In this document: positions 1 through 8,381 of the stretch, one piece after another | Numbering within the stretch: the stretch's first letter is position 1 | Layout of the letters: the number at the start of each line of letters is the position of its first letter | Origin: Henriciella mobilis | GTDB taxonomy: Bacteria > Pseudomonadota > Alphaproteobacteria > Caulobacterales > Hyphomonadaceae | Length of the DNA stretch: 64,000 bases | Direction of reading: 5' to 3' | Assembly (NCBI RefSeq): GCF_003576315.1 | Contig: NZ_QWFZ01000017.1 | Location: 1 to 64,000 of the forward strand | Position numbers and translations under genes: made by a program | The notes under the pieces: generated by a model | Database searches by the model: none | What the model saw: only the letters and a program-made list of their open reading frames with translations | What the model was told of the DNA's origin: nothing

Positions 1-16
1 CGTAAGCGTCCAGTTC

Positions 17-1561
17 TCACACGTCCTTGTGTGAGCCCGCCCAGTTCCAAGGCAGCAGATCATCGACCCGGTTCATCGGATGGCCCTGGCTGAGACGGTC
101 GAGGACATCACTGAGATAGGCATGCGGCTCGACATCATTGAGCTTTGCCGTGGTCAGCAGCGAGGCGATGACGGCCCATCTTTGAGCGCCGCCTTCGGAG
201 CCGGCGAACAGGTGGTTCTTTCGGCCCAGTGCGACCGGGCGGATGGCACGCTCAACCGTGTTTGTGTCAAGTTCGATCCGGCCATCATCCAGGAACCGGC
301 TGAGCTCAGCCCAGCGGGTCAGCGCATAGCGGATCGCATCGCCGAGCCCGCTGCGCGGTGGGATACGCTGGAGTTCGGTTTCCAGCCAGACCTTCATGGC
401 CCTGACGAGCGGGCGGGATTTCCGGGCCCGCACGATCCGGCGCTTGTCCGCACTCTGGCCCCGGATAGCCGCATCGATGGCATAAAGCTCTGTGATCCGC
501 TGCAACGCTTCGGCTGCGATCGGCGAGCCCGTCGCCTGGTGGACCTCGTAGAACTTGCGCCGGGTATGGGCCCAGCAGGCAGCGAGCGCGATGTCCCCGC
601 CAGCAGTCAGCCGCTCGAACCCGGCATAGCCATCGACCTGCAGCACACCGTTGAAGTCTTTCAGATGGTCTTCCGGTCGTTCGGCGCGCCGGTCCGGGCT
701 GTACATGTAGACCGCGGCCGGCGGACCGGGCCCATTCCAGGGCCGATCATCACGGGCATAGACCCAGAGCCGGCCGGTGCGCGTGCGGCCCCGGCCGGGA
801 TCGAGCACGGGCAGCGGCGTGTCATCGGCGAACAGCATGGTCGACGCGAAGACATGTTTCGCCAGACGCTCATGCAGCGCTTCCAGCCACCAGCTTGCAC
901 CGCCGACCCAGTTGGCGAGCGTCGACCGGTTCAGCTTCACGCCCTGGCGGGCAAAGATCTGCGACTGGCGATAGAGTGGCAGGTGATCGCAATATTTGCT
1001 GACGATGACATGCGCGAGCAGGCCGGGCGTGGCGAGCCCCTTCGCGATCGGGCGCTCCGGGGCCGGCGCCTGGTGGATCTTCCCGCAGCCTCTGCAGCCA
1101 TAGCGCGGGCGCTTGATCCGCAGGACCCGCAACCGCGCCGGCACATGATCCAGCATCTCGCTGACCGTCTCGCCGATGAAGTGCAGCGCGCCGCCGCAGC
1201 ATAGACAGGCGCTGGTCTCGGTCTCGATCGCGACATCCTCGCGCGGAAGGTGGTCCGGCAGGCTGAACGCGCGGGTACGGGATAGGCGCGCTGCAGTTTC
1301 AGCTGCCAAGTCGGGAAAAGCCGCTTCGAGCCGGGCGACATCACCATCGAGATCCTCCAGGCTGAGCTGGAGCTGACCGGGATCGAGGCCTTCGGCCCGG
1401 CGGCCGAACTGGCTGCGCTGCAGCGTCTTCACCATCTGGCGCAGTCGCTCGATCTCCGCCCGTGTCTCAGCGCGCTCGCTTTCGCGCGCCGCGGCCAGCT
1501 CGCGGATCATGCCATGCAGCACATCCACGTCTTCAGGCAGGGCGGTGAGATCAAGCTCCAT
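17..1561 (-). CDS. tnpC: IS66 family transposase TnpC
   Basis: This is the DDE transposase of the IS66 element, 514 residues, the normal length. An N-terminal coiled-coil/leucine-rich stretch (about 1-80) is followed by a zinc-finger-like region with CLCC and CRGC cysteine pairs (about 118-160) and the catalytic core. The candidate acidic triad is the Asp in LFADDTPLP, the Asp in LQVDGYAGF and the Glu in NTVERAIRP, the last followed by the family-typical GRKNHLFAGS. It is the last gene of the tnpA-tnpB-tnpC set, and its stop lies 15 bases from the left inverted repeat. No frameshift is visible. Confidence 0.95.
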   Translation of the reverse strand: MELDLTALPEDVDVLHGMIRELAAARESERAETRAEIERLRQMVKTLQRSQFGRRAEGLDPGQLQLSLEDLDGDVARLEAAFPDLAAETAARLSRTRAFSLPDHLPREDVAIETETSACLCCGGALHFIGETVSEMLDHVPARLRVLRIKRPRYGCRGCGKIHQAPAPERPIAKGLATPGLLAHVIVSKYCDHLPLYRQSQIFARQGVKLNRSTLANWVGGASWWLEALHERLAKHVFASTMLFADDTPLPVLDPGRGRTRTGRLWVYARDDRPWNGPGPPAAVYMYSPDRRAERPEDHLKDFNGVLQVDGYAGFERLTAGGDIALAACWAHTRRKFYEVHQATGSPIAAEALQRITELYAIDAAIRGQSADKRRIVRARKSRPLVRAMKVWLETELQRIPPRSGLGDAIRYALTRWAELSRFLDDGRIELDTNTVERAIRPVALGRKNHLFAGSEGGAQRWAVIASLLTTAKLNDVEPHAYLSDVLDRLSQGHPMNRVDDLLPWNWAGSHKDV

Positions 1562-1637
1562 GGCATGGAGATTACGCTGGAATCAGCTCGCTTCGCACAG
1601 CTTTCTGCGGCCTGATTCAATCGGTCGCATCTGCGTT

Positions 1638-1991
1638 TCAGCCCGCCCGATCAGGACGCCAGCGCTCGTCCGGTGATCGCCAGTCGATCCCGTCGATCAG
1701 CATCGATAACTTCTCAGAGGTCAGGACGATGGATTTGCCAGGCTCGTTTTCTGACGGCCAGGGGAAAACGCCATGCTCGAGCCGCTTTGTGAACAGGCAG
1801 AGCCCGGTCCCGTCCCAGTAGACGATCTTGATCAGATTGGCCTTGCGGCCGCGGAACACGAAGAGATGCCCGGTGAACGGATCGCGCTTCAGCACCTCCT
1901 GGACCATCATCGACAGTCCATCGATCCCCTTGCGCATGTCGGTATAGCCGACCGCCAGGTGCACCCGCACACCTTCTGGAAGCAAGGTCAT
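1638..1991 (-). CDS. tnpB: IS66 family accessory protein TnpB
   Basis: This 117-residue protein matches the IS66 Orf2/TnpB family by its hallmark GYTDMRKGIDGL and LFVFRGRKANLIKIVYWD motifs. TnpB is needed for IS66 transposition, but its biochemical role is not established. Its start overlaps the end of tnpA by four bases (1988-1991), consistent with translational coupling, and a 76-base gap separates it from tnpC. Length and motifs are complete. Confidence 0.95.
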   Translation of the reverse strand: MTLLPEGVRVHLAVGYTDMRKGIDGLSMMVQEVLKRDPFTGHLFVFRGRKANLIKIVYWDGTGLCLFTKRLEHGVFPWPSENEPGKSIVLTSEKLSMLIDGIDWRSPDERWRPDRAG

Positions 1992-2518
1992 GATGCCACC
2001 TCGACCGTGAGGAACCGCACGCCCGTGTCAGCAACAGCCAGCTCCGATTTCCAACGGAACAGAACCCGCGGGGCAACGCCATAGTGGCGAGCAACATCTG
2101 AAATGACAGCCCCCGGTCGGCAGGCCGCCCTGACGATCGCGTTCTTGTCTGAGGCGCTGAACTTGCGCCGGCGTCCTTCCTGAAGAGGCTGGAGAATCGG
2201 ATCGCGATTTGGCGTCGGCCGGATCTCAGCCTGGTAGTCCAACTTAGGACTAAGCCTATGACTTAGCTTATGACTAAGGGTATGACTAAGCCTATGACTA
2301 AAGCTATGACTTAGGCCTCCGCGCCGGTAAAGCAGGTCCACTGGCTCAGGCCGCGGCTCCCGCTTGAACTGGGCGCGCCAGTTGCCGAACCGCTTCAGCG
2401 GCAAGCCGTTCACTTCGCAATATTCGCGTTGATTCAAGTCACTGCGTTTCCAGGCCTCATGATGGGCCCGCCAGAACGCTTCCAGCGCGGCACGTTTCTT
2501 CGTCTTGAGTTTCGGCAT
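1988..2518 (-). CDS. tnpA: IS66 family TnpA-like DNA-binding protein with internal Ser-His repeats
   Basis: This is the first gene of the IS66 element, 176 residues. The C-terminal half has a helix-turn-helix typical of IS66 OrfA/TnpA proteins (FSASDKNAIVRAAC, then VISDVARHYGVAPRVLFRWK). The N-terminal third resembles short IS66 accessory domains (EYCEVNGLPLKRFGNWRAQF). Between them, about residues 69-92, lies a low-complexity run of (Ser-His-x-Leu/Phe) units encoded by a 12-bp tandem repeat, unlike the rest of the gene in base composition. The family protein is normally shorter, so the repeat and the N-terminal domain look like additions. The reading frame stays open. Confidence 0.85.
   Translation of the reverse strand: MPKLKTKKRAALEAFWRAHHEAWKRSDLNQREYCEVNGLPLKRFGNWRAQFKREPRPEPVDLLYRRGGLSHSFSHRLSHTLSHKLSHRLSPKLDYQAEIRPTPNRDPILQPLQEGRRRKFSASDKNAIVRAACRPGAVISDVARHYGVAPRVLFRWKSELAVADTGVRFLTVEVAS
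2242..2315 (-). repeat. 12-bp in-frame tandem repeat inside tnpA
   Basis: About six degenerate copies of a 12-bp unit (plus strand ATGACTAAGCCT and variants) lie in a row. Because the unit is a multiple of three, copy-number change would lengthen or shorten the protein by four residues (Ser-His-Arg-Leu type) without a frameshift. It is AT-rich within a GC-rich gene. Confidence 0.8.
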
Positions 2519-2604
2519 CGGTATCTCCTTTCAGCTTTTGAACACCAGCCGAAAGAGATCGAATGCCCGCTACCGCGCACAAGCGTGTCACTATTGGACG
2601 CTTA

Positions 2605-2752
2605 CCCTGTTCCTGAAATCCAATTCCCTGTTCTTCAAAATAATTTCCCTGTTCCGACCTTTAGGGAAATCACCCTGTAACACCCTGTAATTACTGTGAT
2701 TATGGGGCGCGTGTTTCAGGCTGATCCCTGCTAATTGTGCGAAATTCCCTGT
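2605..2752. repeat. CCCTGT repeat array between IS66 and tRNA-Ser
   Basis: The hexamer CCCTGT occurs six times on the plus strand, at 2605, 2626, 2647, 2673, 2683 and 2747, with a near copy (CCCTGC) at 2726. The first three are spaced exactly 21 bases apart (two helical turns), and several are preceded by AATT. The stretch 2606-2939 holds no convincing gene and is AT-richer than its surroundings. The pattern is iteron-like or recombinase-arm-like; its function is unknown. Confidence 0.6.
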
Positions 2753-2939
2753 AAATCGGGCAAGATCAGGCAAAATGGGCCTAAGAGATCTGGTGAAAGT
2801 GGTCGCTAGAGACGCTTGGCTAAATTGCGGGGAAGAGCAGGGAAAATCCGGCGGGTAGAGACCGCAGCCCAAGAAAAAGCCCACCAGTGGAGGGCATTTT
2901 GCGGGAATCCCAGATCTGGGCTCTGAATTCTGGTCTGCG

Positions 2940-3029
2940 TGGCGGAGAGAGAGGGATTCGAACCCTCGGAACGCTTGCGCGCTCAACGGTTTTCGAGACC
3001 GTCCTATTCAACCACTCTAGCACCTCTCC
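2940..3029 (-). tRNA. tRNA-Ser (anticodon CGA)
   Basis: The minus strand folds as a class II tRNA. The 7-bp acceptor stem starts GGAGAGG, the anticodon loop is TCTCGAAA with anticodon CGA, there is a long variable arm (GCGCGCAAGCGTTC region), and the T arm is GAGGG-TTCGAAT-CCCTC. Discriminator G is followed by an encoded CCA. It reads UCG serine codons. Confidence 0.96.
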
Positions 3030-3039
3030 GTGGGGCGGG

Positions 3040-3068
3040 GAGATAGCGTGCGTAGGGAATGCGTGCAA
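3040..3068 (-). promoter_or_regulatory. Promoter of tRNA-Ser
   Basis: On the minus strand, TTGCAC and TATCTC are separated by 17 bases, and the -10 box lies 10 bases from the mature tRNA end. The bases after the -10 box are C-rich (CCCGCCCC), a discriminator typical of stringently controlled stable-RNA promoters. The same GCTATCTCCCCGC block recurs at the promoter at 22743. Confidence 0.6.
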
Positions 3069-3094
3069 GCCCCGGATTTCATGCATGTCAGGGT

Positions 3095-3123
3095 TTGACA
3101 TGAGAAGGCTGATAGTGTTTATC
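3095..3123 (+). promoter_or_regulatory. Probable promoter of rplU-rpmA
   Basis: A perfect -35 hexamer TTGACA (3095-3100) is followed after 17 bases by TTTATC, a weak -10 match. It lies about 75 bases before the L21 start and points at rplU, back to back with the tRNA-Ser promoter. Confidence 0.45.
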
Positions 3124-3197
3124 CGCGCCTTCATGTCCGGCGCCATGCGCGTGCGGACCCAAGGTTTATGAATTTACCCTGCCGGAAGGACGAGGCC

Positions 3198-3941
3198 ATG
3201 TTCGCGGTCATCAAGACTGGTGGCAAACAGTATAAGGTTGCCGAAGGCGACCAGATTGTTGTCGAGAAACTCGCGGCCGACGCCGGCGCGGACGTCACCT
3301 TTGACGTGCTGATGCTGGGCGACGGGAAGAATGTTAAGGTCGGCGCACCGCTCGTCGATGGTGCAAGTGTTGTTGGTGAGATTGCTGCCCAGCGTAAGGG
3401 CGACAAGGTCACCATCATGAAGAAGCGCCCGCGCAACACCTATCGCCGCAAGGCCGGCCACCGCCAGCTGGAAAGCGTCGTCACGATCACCTCGATCCTG
3501 ACCGACGGCAAGAAAGCCCCGGCGAAGAAGGCTGCTGCGCCGAAGAAGGAAGAGGCGCCCAAGCCGGAAGCCAAGGCCGAGCCGAAGAAGGCTGAAGCTG
3601 CGCCGAAGAAAGAGGCCGCTCCGAAGAAGGAAGCTGCCCCGGCCGCCAAGAAGGAAGCTGCGCCCAAGAAGGCTGAGGCCAAGGCAGACGCCAAGCCGCA
3701 GACCGATGAGCGCGGCCGCCTCGAAAAGGCTGTCGGCAAGAAGGATGATCTCAAGCAGATTTCCGGTGTCGGCCCGGCCATGGAAAAGAAACTTAATGCT
3801 GCCGGTGTATTCCACTTCTGGCAGATCGCTGACCTGAAGAAGGCCCAGATTGCCGAACTCGACGAGGAAGCCGGTCTCGGCGGTCGCATCGAGCGCGACG
3901 AGTGGGTCAAGCAGGCCAAGCAACTGGCAAAGGACGCCTGA
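3198..3941 (+). CDS. rplU: 50S ribosomal protein L21 with C-terminal extension
   Basis: Residues 1-103 are a standard bL21 protein ([13 protein letters not shown] start; [14 protein letters not shown] signature). About 70 residues of Ala/Lys/Glu/Pro repeats follow, and then a C-terminal domain of roughly 60 residues with a helix-hairpin-helix-like core ([20 protein letters not shown]). The start at 3198 is chosen over an in-frame codon 30 bases upstream because the L21 family begins at MFAVIKTGG and an AGGACGAGG element precedes it. The protein is 247 residues against about 100 for a minimal L21. Such tails are known in some alphaproteobacteria; a role in RNA or DNA contact is inferred only. 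It is followed by rpmA after 41 bases. Confidence 0.95.
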   Translation: MFAVIKTGGKQYKVAEGDQIVVEKLAADAGADVTFDVLMLGDGKNVKVGAPLVDGASVVGEIAAQRKGDKVTIMKKRPRNTYRRKAGHRQLESVVTITSILTDGKKAPAKKAAAPKKEEAPKPEAKAEPKKAEAAPKKEAAPKKEAAPAAKKEAAPKKAEAKADAKPQTDERGRLEKAVGKKDDLKQISGVGPAMEKKLNAAGVFHFWQIADLKKAQIAELDEEAGLGGRIERDEWVKQAKQLAKDA

Positions 3942-3982
3942 AGTCTGGTACAGGCTTCAAGACGATTTGAAGGAGCGCCACG

Positions 3983-4252
3983 ATGGCACACAAGAAATCA
4001 GGCGGTTCATCCCGTAACGGCCGCGACTCAAACCCGAAATACCTCGGCGTGAAGAAGTTCGGCGGCCAGCATGTTGTTCCTGGCAACATCATCATCCGCC
4101 AGCGCGGCACCAAGACCTATCCGGGCAAGGGTGTCGGCATGGGCAAGGATCACACGCTCTACGCGCTCGAAGAGGGCCGCGTCGAGTTCAAGCGGTCGCG
4201 TGGCAATCGGCAATATGTGTCGGTGTCTCCGGTTGCGGATGCTGCGGAGTAG
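3983..4252 (+). CDS. rpmA: 50S ribosomal protein L27
   Basis: This 89-residue bL27 protein sits near the peptidyl-transferase centre of the large subunit. The N-terminus [16 protein letters not shown] and the core [21 protein letters not shown] are diagnostic. It has the direct MAHKK start, without the cleavable extension found in Firmicutes. An AAGGAGCGCC ribosome-binding site lies just upstream. It is co-directional with rplU and ends before a strong terminator at 4284, so rplU-rpmA forms a two-gene operon. Confidence 0.98.
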   Translation: MAHKKSGGSSRNGRDSNPKYLGVKKFGGQHVVPGNIIIRQRGTKTYPGKGVGMGKDHTLYALEEGRVEFKRSRGNRQYVSVSPVADAAE

Positions 4253-4283
4253 GCCCAGGCAGGCTTGCACGCTGGACGTTTCG

Positions 4284-4318
4284 AAGGGGAGACAGGAAAC
4301 TGTCTCCCCTTTTCGTTT
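4284..4318 (+). terminator. Rho-independent terminator of rplU-rpmA
   Basis: A perfect 12-bp stem (AAGGGGAGACAG paired with CTGTCTCCCCTT) closed by a GAAA tetraloop is followed by TTTCGTTT. It lies 31 bases after the rpmA stop. The next gene starts 21 bases later, so some read-through is possible. Confidence 0.9.
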
Positions 4319-4338
4319 GAGCGGTATTGGGGAATAGC

Positions 4339-4872
4339 ATGGTCACAGGGGAGATCAGGACGCAGTGCTTTCTCTTGCGCCCGCCTGCACTGGCGGATGC
4401 GGAGCGGATTACGGAGCTTGTGCGCGACCCTCGCATTTATGAGAAGGTCGCCCGTATCCCGCCCGGACAGAGCGTTGAACAAACCGGCAAATGGATCCTG
4501 AACGGCCAGCGGGGAAATGAGCTGGGCACCGACCACGTCTTTCTCATAGTCGAGACAGGCGAAGTGATTGGCACGGTCGGAGCGCACCGGCCAGCCACAA
4601 GCGAGCCGTTCGAGATCGGCTACTGGATCGCACCACACGCCTGGGGACGTGGCGTCGCGACAGAGGCTGCCCGCGCCCTGATCGGCTGGCTCGATGCGCG
4701 CGGTCAGGCGGGCACGCTTGTATCTGGCCACTTCGCCGACAATCCCGCATCCGGCCGCGTGCTCGAGAAGCTTGGTTTCGAGGTCACCGAAACCGGGCCT
4801 GTTTACTGCCTCGGGCGTGGCCGCGAGATTGATCACGTCTTCATGAAACGGACCGGCCAGGCGCTGGTATAG
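4339..4872 (+). CDS. GNAT family N-acetyltransferase (RimJ/RimL type)
   Basis: This 177-residue protein has the single-domain acetyltransferase fold. An N-terminal beta strand (CFLLRPPALADAERI) and the acetyl-CoA loop AWGRGVATEAARALIGWL are visible, followed by the NPASGRVLEKLGFE segment typical of the RimJ/RimL branch. The ATG at 4339 is preferred over an in-frame TTG at 4327 because a GGGGAA ribosome-binding site sits five bases upstream of it. The position between rpmA and obgE is conserved in alphaproteobacteria. Substrate cannot be deduced: a ribosomal protein, another N-terminus or a small amine are all possible. Confidence 0.85.
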   Translation: MVTGEIRTQCFLLRPPALADAERITELVRDPRIYEKVARIPPGQSVEQTGKWILNGQRGNELGTDHVFLIVETGEVIGTVGAHRPATSEPFEIGYWIAPHAWGRGVATEAARALIGWLDARGQAGTLVSGHFADNPASGRVLEKLGFEVTETGPVYCLGRGREIDHVFMKRTGQALV

Positions 4873-4975
4873 GTCTTGCTTCCCTCGTCTTCCCAAAAGG
4901 AACCGTTGGCTGTGCCCAGCTGGACGCCTTGCCGTTCAGCCAGGTGCAGCCGAACCTCAAAGGGGACGAAAGCGG

Positions 4976-6124
4976 GTGAAGAAACAACATCTCTACGGAC
5001 TGGACCTTGTCCGGTTCGGCTCGGCCTTCATTGTTCTGCTGTTTCACCTCAGCACGTTCAGCTCAATCGCGCCTTCGCATGTCACAACGCCGGATGAGCG
5101 GCCATTTGACTGGCTTGGCTGGGTGGGCACGAGCGGCTGGGTTGGTGTCGAGGTGTTTTTCGTCATTTCCGGCTTCGTCATCGCGGCAAGTGCGCGCAAT
5201 GCGACCGCGCTGACCTTCCTTATCAAGCGGGCCATTCGTGTTTTCCCGGCGCTGTGGGTCTGTTCCATTATCGCACTCGGCGTAACACTGGCTTGGGGCA
5301 TGGCGCCGGCCGAGGCGCTGGGCGCCTTCCTGCGCAGCATCATCCTCTCGCCTCAGGGCCCTTATATTGATGGCGTCGTCTGGACGCTGGTCCTGGAGGC
5401 GGTGTTCTACGTCTACATTGCGGGGCTGATCCTGATCGGTGCCCGGCTTGGCCGGAACCTGCTCGATCTTGGCGGCCTGCTGCTCGGCTCGGTCAGCGTA
5501 CTGTTCATCACGGCCTACATCGCCGCGGACGCCATGGGGCTTGGCATCACGGAAACGCTGTTGCGCTTCCCGTTCAAGGTCGCCCTGCTGTGGCACGGGG
5601 TCTTCTTCGCGCTCGGCATGCTGATCTACAAGGCGGCGCGGGACCGGCTGTCCGGCATGGAATACGGCTTTGCTGCGGTCTTCACTGTCTTCTGCCTGTT
5701 TGAGATTGCCAACAATGTGCTGGCCGGCGCCGGCGGATTTGCCAGCGAAACCTATCGCATCACCATGGCGATCGGCATCTGGCTGGCAGCGATGGCGGTC
5801 ATGCTCTTCAGCGTTTTCCGCAGCGAGGTCGTCGCCAAGGCCATCGGTGCCGAGTGGGTGAAGAAAGCGGGTCTGATGACCTATCCGCTCTACCTCAACC
5901 ACTTCACCTTCGGCATGTGCCTGACGCCGTGGCTTGCGGGCTACATCCAGAACGAGGTGCTGCTACTTGTTGCTGTGATGTCGATCATCCTGGCATCCGC
6001 CTGGGCGATCATGACCGGCCCCGAAATCTGGCTACAGAAGCTGTCGCGCAAATGGTTCCTCAACCAGGAACAGTCGGTTGCGATTCCGATGCCGGGAAAG
6101 AAAACCGCCGAACGCACCGCCTGA
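4976..6124 (+). CDS. Acyltransferase 3 family membrane protein
   Basis: This 382-residue polytopic membrane protein is of the OafA/NodX type. It opens with YGLDLVRFGSAFIVLLFHLS, the family's first membrane helix, and carries the VGVEVFFVISGFVIA motif near residue 55. About ten hydrophobic segments follow. Family members transfer acetyl or other acyl groups onto cell-surface sugars or lipids. Start is GTG with an AGGGGACG element upstream. It lies between the acetyltransferase gene and obgE on the same strand; that context does not identify the substrate. The C-terminal tail is short and basic, likely cytoplasmic. Confidence 0.85.
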   Translation: MKKQHLYGLDLVRFGSAFIVLLFHLSTFSSIAPSHVTTPDERPFDWLGWVGTSGWVGVEVFFVISGFVIAASARNATALTFLIKRAIRVFPALWVCSIIALGVTLAWGMAPAEALGAFLRSIILSPQGPYIDGVVWTLVLEAVFYVYIAGLILIGARLGRNLLDLGGLLLGSVSVLFITAYIAADAMGLGITETLLRFPFKVALLWHGVFFALGMLIYKAARDRLSGMEYGFAAVFTVFCLFEIANNVLAGAGGFASETYRITMAIGIWLAAMAVMLFSVFRSEVVAKAIGAEWVKKAGLMTYPLYLNHFTFGMCLTPWLAGYIQNEVLLLVAVMSIILASAWAIMTGPEIWLQKLSRKWFLNQEQSVAIPMPGKKTAERTA

Positions 6125-6172
6125 CGTAACCCGCCATAGCGCGCAGCCGAAGAACGCGTTAAAGACGCGGGC

Positions 6173-7213
6173 ATGAAATTCCTCGATCAGTGCAAGATCT
6201 ATATCAAGGCCGGCGACGGCGGACGGGGCTCATCCTCCTTCCGCCGCGAAGCCTATGTCGAGTTCGGTGGCCCGGACGGCGGCGATGGCGGGCGTGGCGG
6301 CCACGTCTACGCTGAAGCGGTCGAGGGGCTCAATACGCTCATCGACTACCGCTACCAGCAGCACCACAAGGCTGGCCGCGGTGGGCATGGCATGGGCAAG
6401 CAGCGCCACGGCAAGGGCGGCGAGGACAAGATCATCAAGCTGCCGGTCGGCACGCAGATCTTCGAGGAAGACCAGGAAACCCTCATTGCGGACCTTACAG
6501 AGGTCGGACAGCGTGTTTTGCTGGCGCGCGGCGGCAATGGCGGCTGGGGAAACCTGCACTTCAAATCCTCGACCAATCGGGCACCGCGCCGCGCCAATCC
6601 GGGCGAGGAGGGCGAGGAGCGTACGGTCTGGCTGCGCCTGAAACTCATCGCCGATGCCGGTCTTCTCGGCCTGCCGAATGCCGGCAAGTCGACCTTCATC
6701 AGGGCGGCGACAGCCGCAAAGCCGAAAGTGGCGGACTATCCTTTCACCACGCTCCATCCGGGGCTTGGCGTGGTCGATCTGGGACCCGGCACACGCTTCG
6801 TTCTGGCCGATATTCCCGGCCTGATCGAAGGCGCAGCGGAAGGCGCCGGTCTCGGACACCGCTTTCTCGGCCATGTCGAGCGCTGCAAGGTCCTGCTGCA
6901 TCTGGTCGATTGCACACAAGACGACGTCGCCGGCGCCTGGCAGACCATCCGCCATGAGCTGGAAGAGTACGATCCGGCCATGGCCGACAAGCCCGAAATC
7001 GTCGCGCTGACCAAGGTCGATGCGCTGACCGAGGATATGGTGGATGAGCAGGCTGCTGCGCTGAAAGCCGTTTGCGGGCAGGAGCCGCTGCGGATTTCGT
7101 CCGTCGCGGGGACCGGCGTTCGCAAGGCGCTTGGCCTGATCGCCAGGGAACTCGGCCACCTTGATGAGCTGGAGCATGAGGATGACGGCCCCGATGAGGG
7201 CTGGCGGCCCTGA
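6173..7213 (+). CDS. obgE: GTPase ObgE/CgtA
   Basis: This essential ribosome-associated GTPase of 346 residues acts in 50S maturation and stress signalling. The N-terminal Obg domain (1-158) shows its glycine-rich loops ([23 protein letters not shown] begins it). The G domain has G1 [11 protein letters not shown]3 [14 protein letters not shown] and G4 TKVD. The protein stops soon after the G domain, as in other alphaproteobacteria that lack the long C-terminal extension. The stop overlaps the proB start by one base (TGATG), so the two are translationally coupled. Confidence 0.97.
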   Translation: MKFLDQCKIYIKAGDGGRGSSSFRREAYVEFGGPDGGDGGRGGHVYAEAVEGLNTLIDYRYQQHHKAGRGGHGMGKQRHGKGGEDKIIKLPVGTQIFEEDQETLIADLTEVGQRVLLARGGNGGWGNLHFKSSTNRAPRRANPGEEGEERTVWLRLKLIADAGLLGLPNAGKSTFIRAATAAKPKVADYPFTTLHPGLGVVDLGPGTRFVLADIPGLIEGAAEGAGLGHRFLGHVERCKVLLHLVDCTQDDVAGAWQTIRHELEEYDPAMADKPEIVALTKVDALTEDMVDEQAAALKAVCGQEPLRISSVAGTGVRKALGLIARELGHLDELEHEDDGPDEGWRP

Positions 7214-8328
7214 TGCCTTCGCCGCTCGATACTGCCCGCCGGATCGTCATCAAGACCGGTTCATCGCTGATCGCCGCAAAAGGCGCGCCGCGCCGTGAAT
7301 GGCTGGCAGGGCTGGCTGGCGATATCGCGGCGCTGAAGGCCGAGGGCCGTGAAGTCGTCTGGGTCTCATCGGGGGCTGTCGCGCTTGGCCGTCCACATCT
7401 TGGGAAGGGCGCCCACAAGAAGCTCGAAGAGAAGCAGGCCGCCGCCGCCCTCGGCCAGCCGTTGCTCATGTCGGCGATTGCCGAGGCGTTCGCGCCGCAC
7501 GGCGTCAAGGCCGCCCAAGCCCTGCTGACCCTTGAAGATACCGAACGTCGCCGGCGCTGGCTGAACGCTCGTGCGACGCTCGATACCCTGCTTGCGGCTG
7601 GCGCCGTCCCGATCATCAATGAGAACGATACGGTGGCGACCGAGGAAATCCGGTATGGCGACAATGATCGCCTCGCAGCCCGCGTCGCGCAGATGCTGAG
7701 CGCAGACGCTCTGGTCCTGCTATCCGATATCGATGGTCTTTACACCGCCGATCCACGCAAGGAGCCTTCGGCAAGCCATATCCCCGAGCTGCGTGAGCTC
7801 ACCGATGAGCATGAAGCCATGGCCGGCGCGGCCAATGCCGAGGCCGGCGTTGGATCGGGCGGCATGGCGACCAAGCTGTCGGCAGCGCGCATTGCCTTTG
7901 GGGCAGGGTGTGCCACGGCAATCACGCTCGGTGAGCGCGCCAGCCCGATCGGCGCTTTGCAGGCTGGCGAGCGGGCCACCTGGATCATCCCGCCGGTTTC
8001 ACCGGCAACCGCGAGACAAACCTGGCTGAAAGGTCATCTCACGCCAGAAGGGGCTGTCCTGATCGATGCAGGGGCGGTTAAAGCGCTAATCAATGGTTCC
8101 AGCCTGCTGGCGGTCGGCGTCACTGGTGTCGAAGGCCGGTTCGAGAAGGGCGCTGCAGTGGCTATCAAGGCGCCGACGGGCGAAGTTGTCGCCAAAGGGG
8201 TCACCGCGTACGAGGCTGCCGACATCCAGCGGCTGGCAGGTGCTCACAGCGACGATATCGAAGCCCGCCTCGGCTATAGGGGCCGCCCGGCCGTCATTCA
8301 CAGGGATGACCTCGTTCTGGAACGCTGA
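7213..8328 (+). CDS. proB: Glutamate 5-kinase
   Basis: This enzyme phosphorylates glutamate in the first step of proline synthesis. The amino-acid kinase domain (about 1-255) shows VIKTGSSL, VSSGAVALG, INENDTV and GSGGMATK. A PUA domain follows (about 278-360, starting LTPEGAVLIDAGAVKAL). The length of 371 residues is that of a full ProB with PUA. It directly follows obgE with a one-base overlap. proA, often adjacent, is not in this window. Confidence 0.97.
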   Translation: MPSPLDTARRIVIKTGSSLIAAKGAPRREWLAGLAGDIAALKAEGREVVWVSSGAVALGRPHLGKGAHKKLEEKQAAAALGQPLLMSAIAEAFAPHGVKAAQALLTLEDTERRRRWLNARATLDTLLAAGAVPIINENDTVATEEIRYGDNDRLAARVAQMLSADALVLLSDIDGLYTADPRKEPSASHIPELRELTDEHEAMAGAANAEAGVGSGGMATKLSAARIAFGAGCATAITLGERASPIGALQAGERATWIIPPVSPATARQTWLKGHLTPEGAVLIDAGAVKALINGSSLLAVGVTGVEGRFEKGAAVAIKAPTGEVVAKGVTAYEAADIQRLAGAHSDDIEARLGYRGRPAVIHRDDLVLER

Positions 8329-8381
8329 AACGCTTTGAATTTGCTTGACCTTGCAGCCGCTGGCTGGCCCATTGCGCGGCG

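Larger units (their letters stand above)
2..2605 (-). mobile_element. IS66-family insertion sequence, near complete
   Basis: The two ends carry matching terminal inverted repeats: GTAAGCGTCCA at 2-12 and its complement ending at 2605 (10 exact bases at the very tips, with further interrupted matches such as ACACG inside). Between them lie the three standard IS66 genes on the minus strand, in the order tnpA, tnpB, tnpC, all open. About 2.6 kb is the usual size for the family. IS66 elements duplicate 8 bp of target, but only one base is visible outside the left end, so the duplication cannot be confirmed. The element appears intact and possibly active. Confidence 0.9.

Noticed and set aside
80-1204. 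Plus-strand 374-codon frame across the IS66 transposase
   Set aside because: It is the mirror of tnpC. The translation has no motif, and the minus frame is a complete known transposase.
2242-2315. CRISPR-like array
   Set aside because: The units are contiguous 12-mers in a coding frame with no spacers.
2591-2986. 131-codon minus frame through the tRNA-Ser and CCCTGT array
   Set aside because: It reads through a tRNA gene. The repeated Asn-Arg-Glu residues simply translate the CCCTGT repeats.
5063-5902. 279-codon antisense frame across the acyltransferase gene
   Set aside because: The composition (Asp/Arg/Gln-rich) is typical of antisense GC-rich DNA, and the sense frame encodes a clear membrane enzyme.
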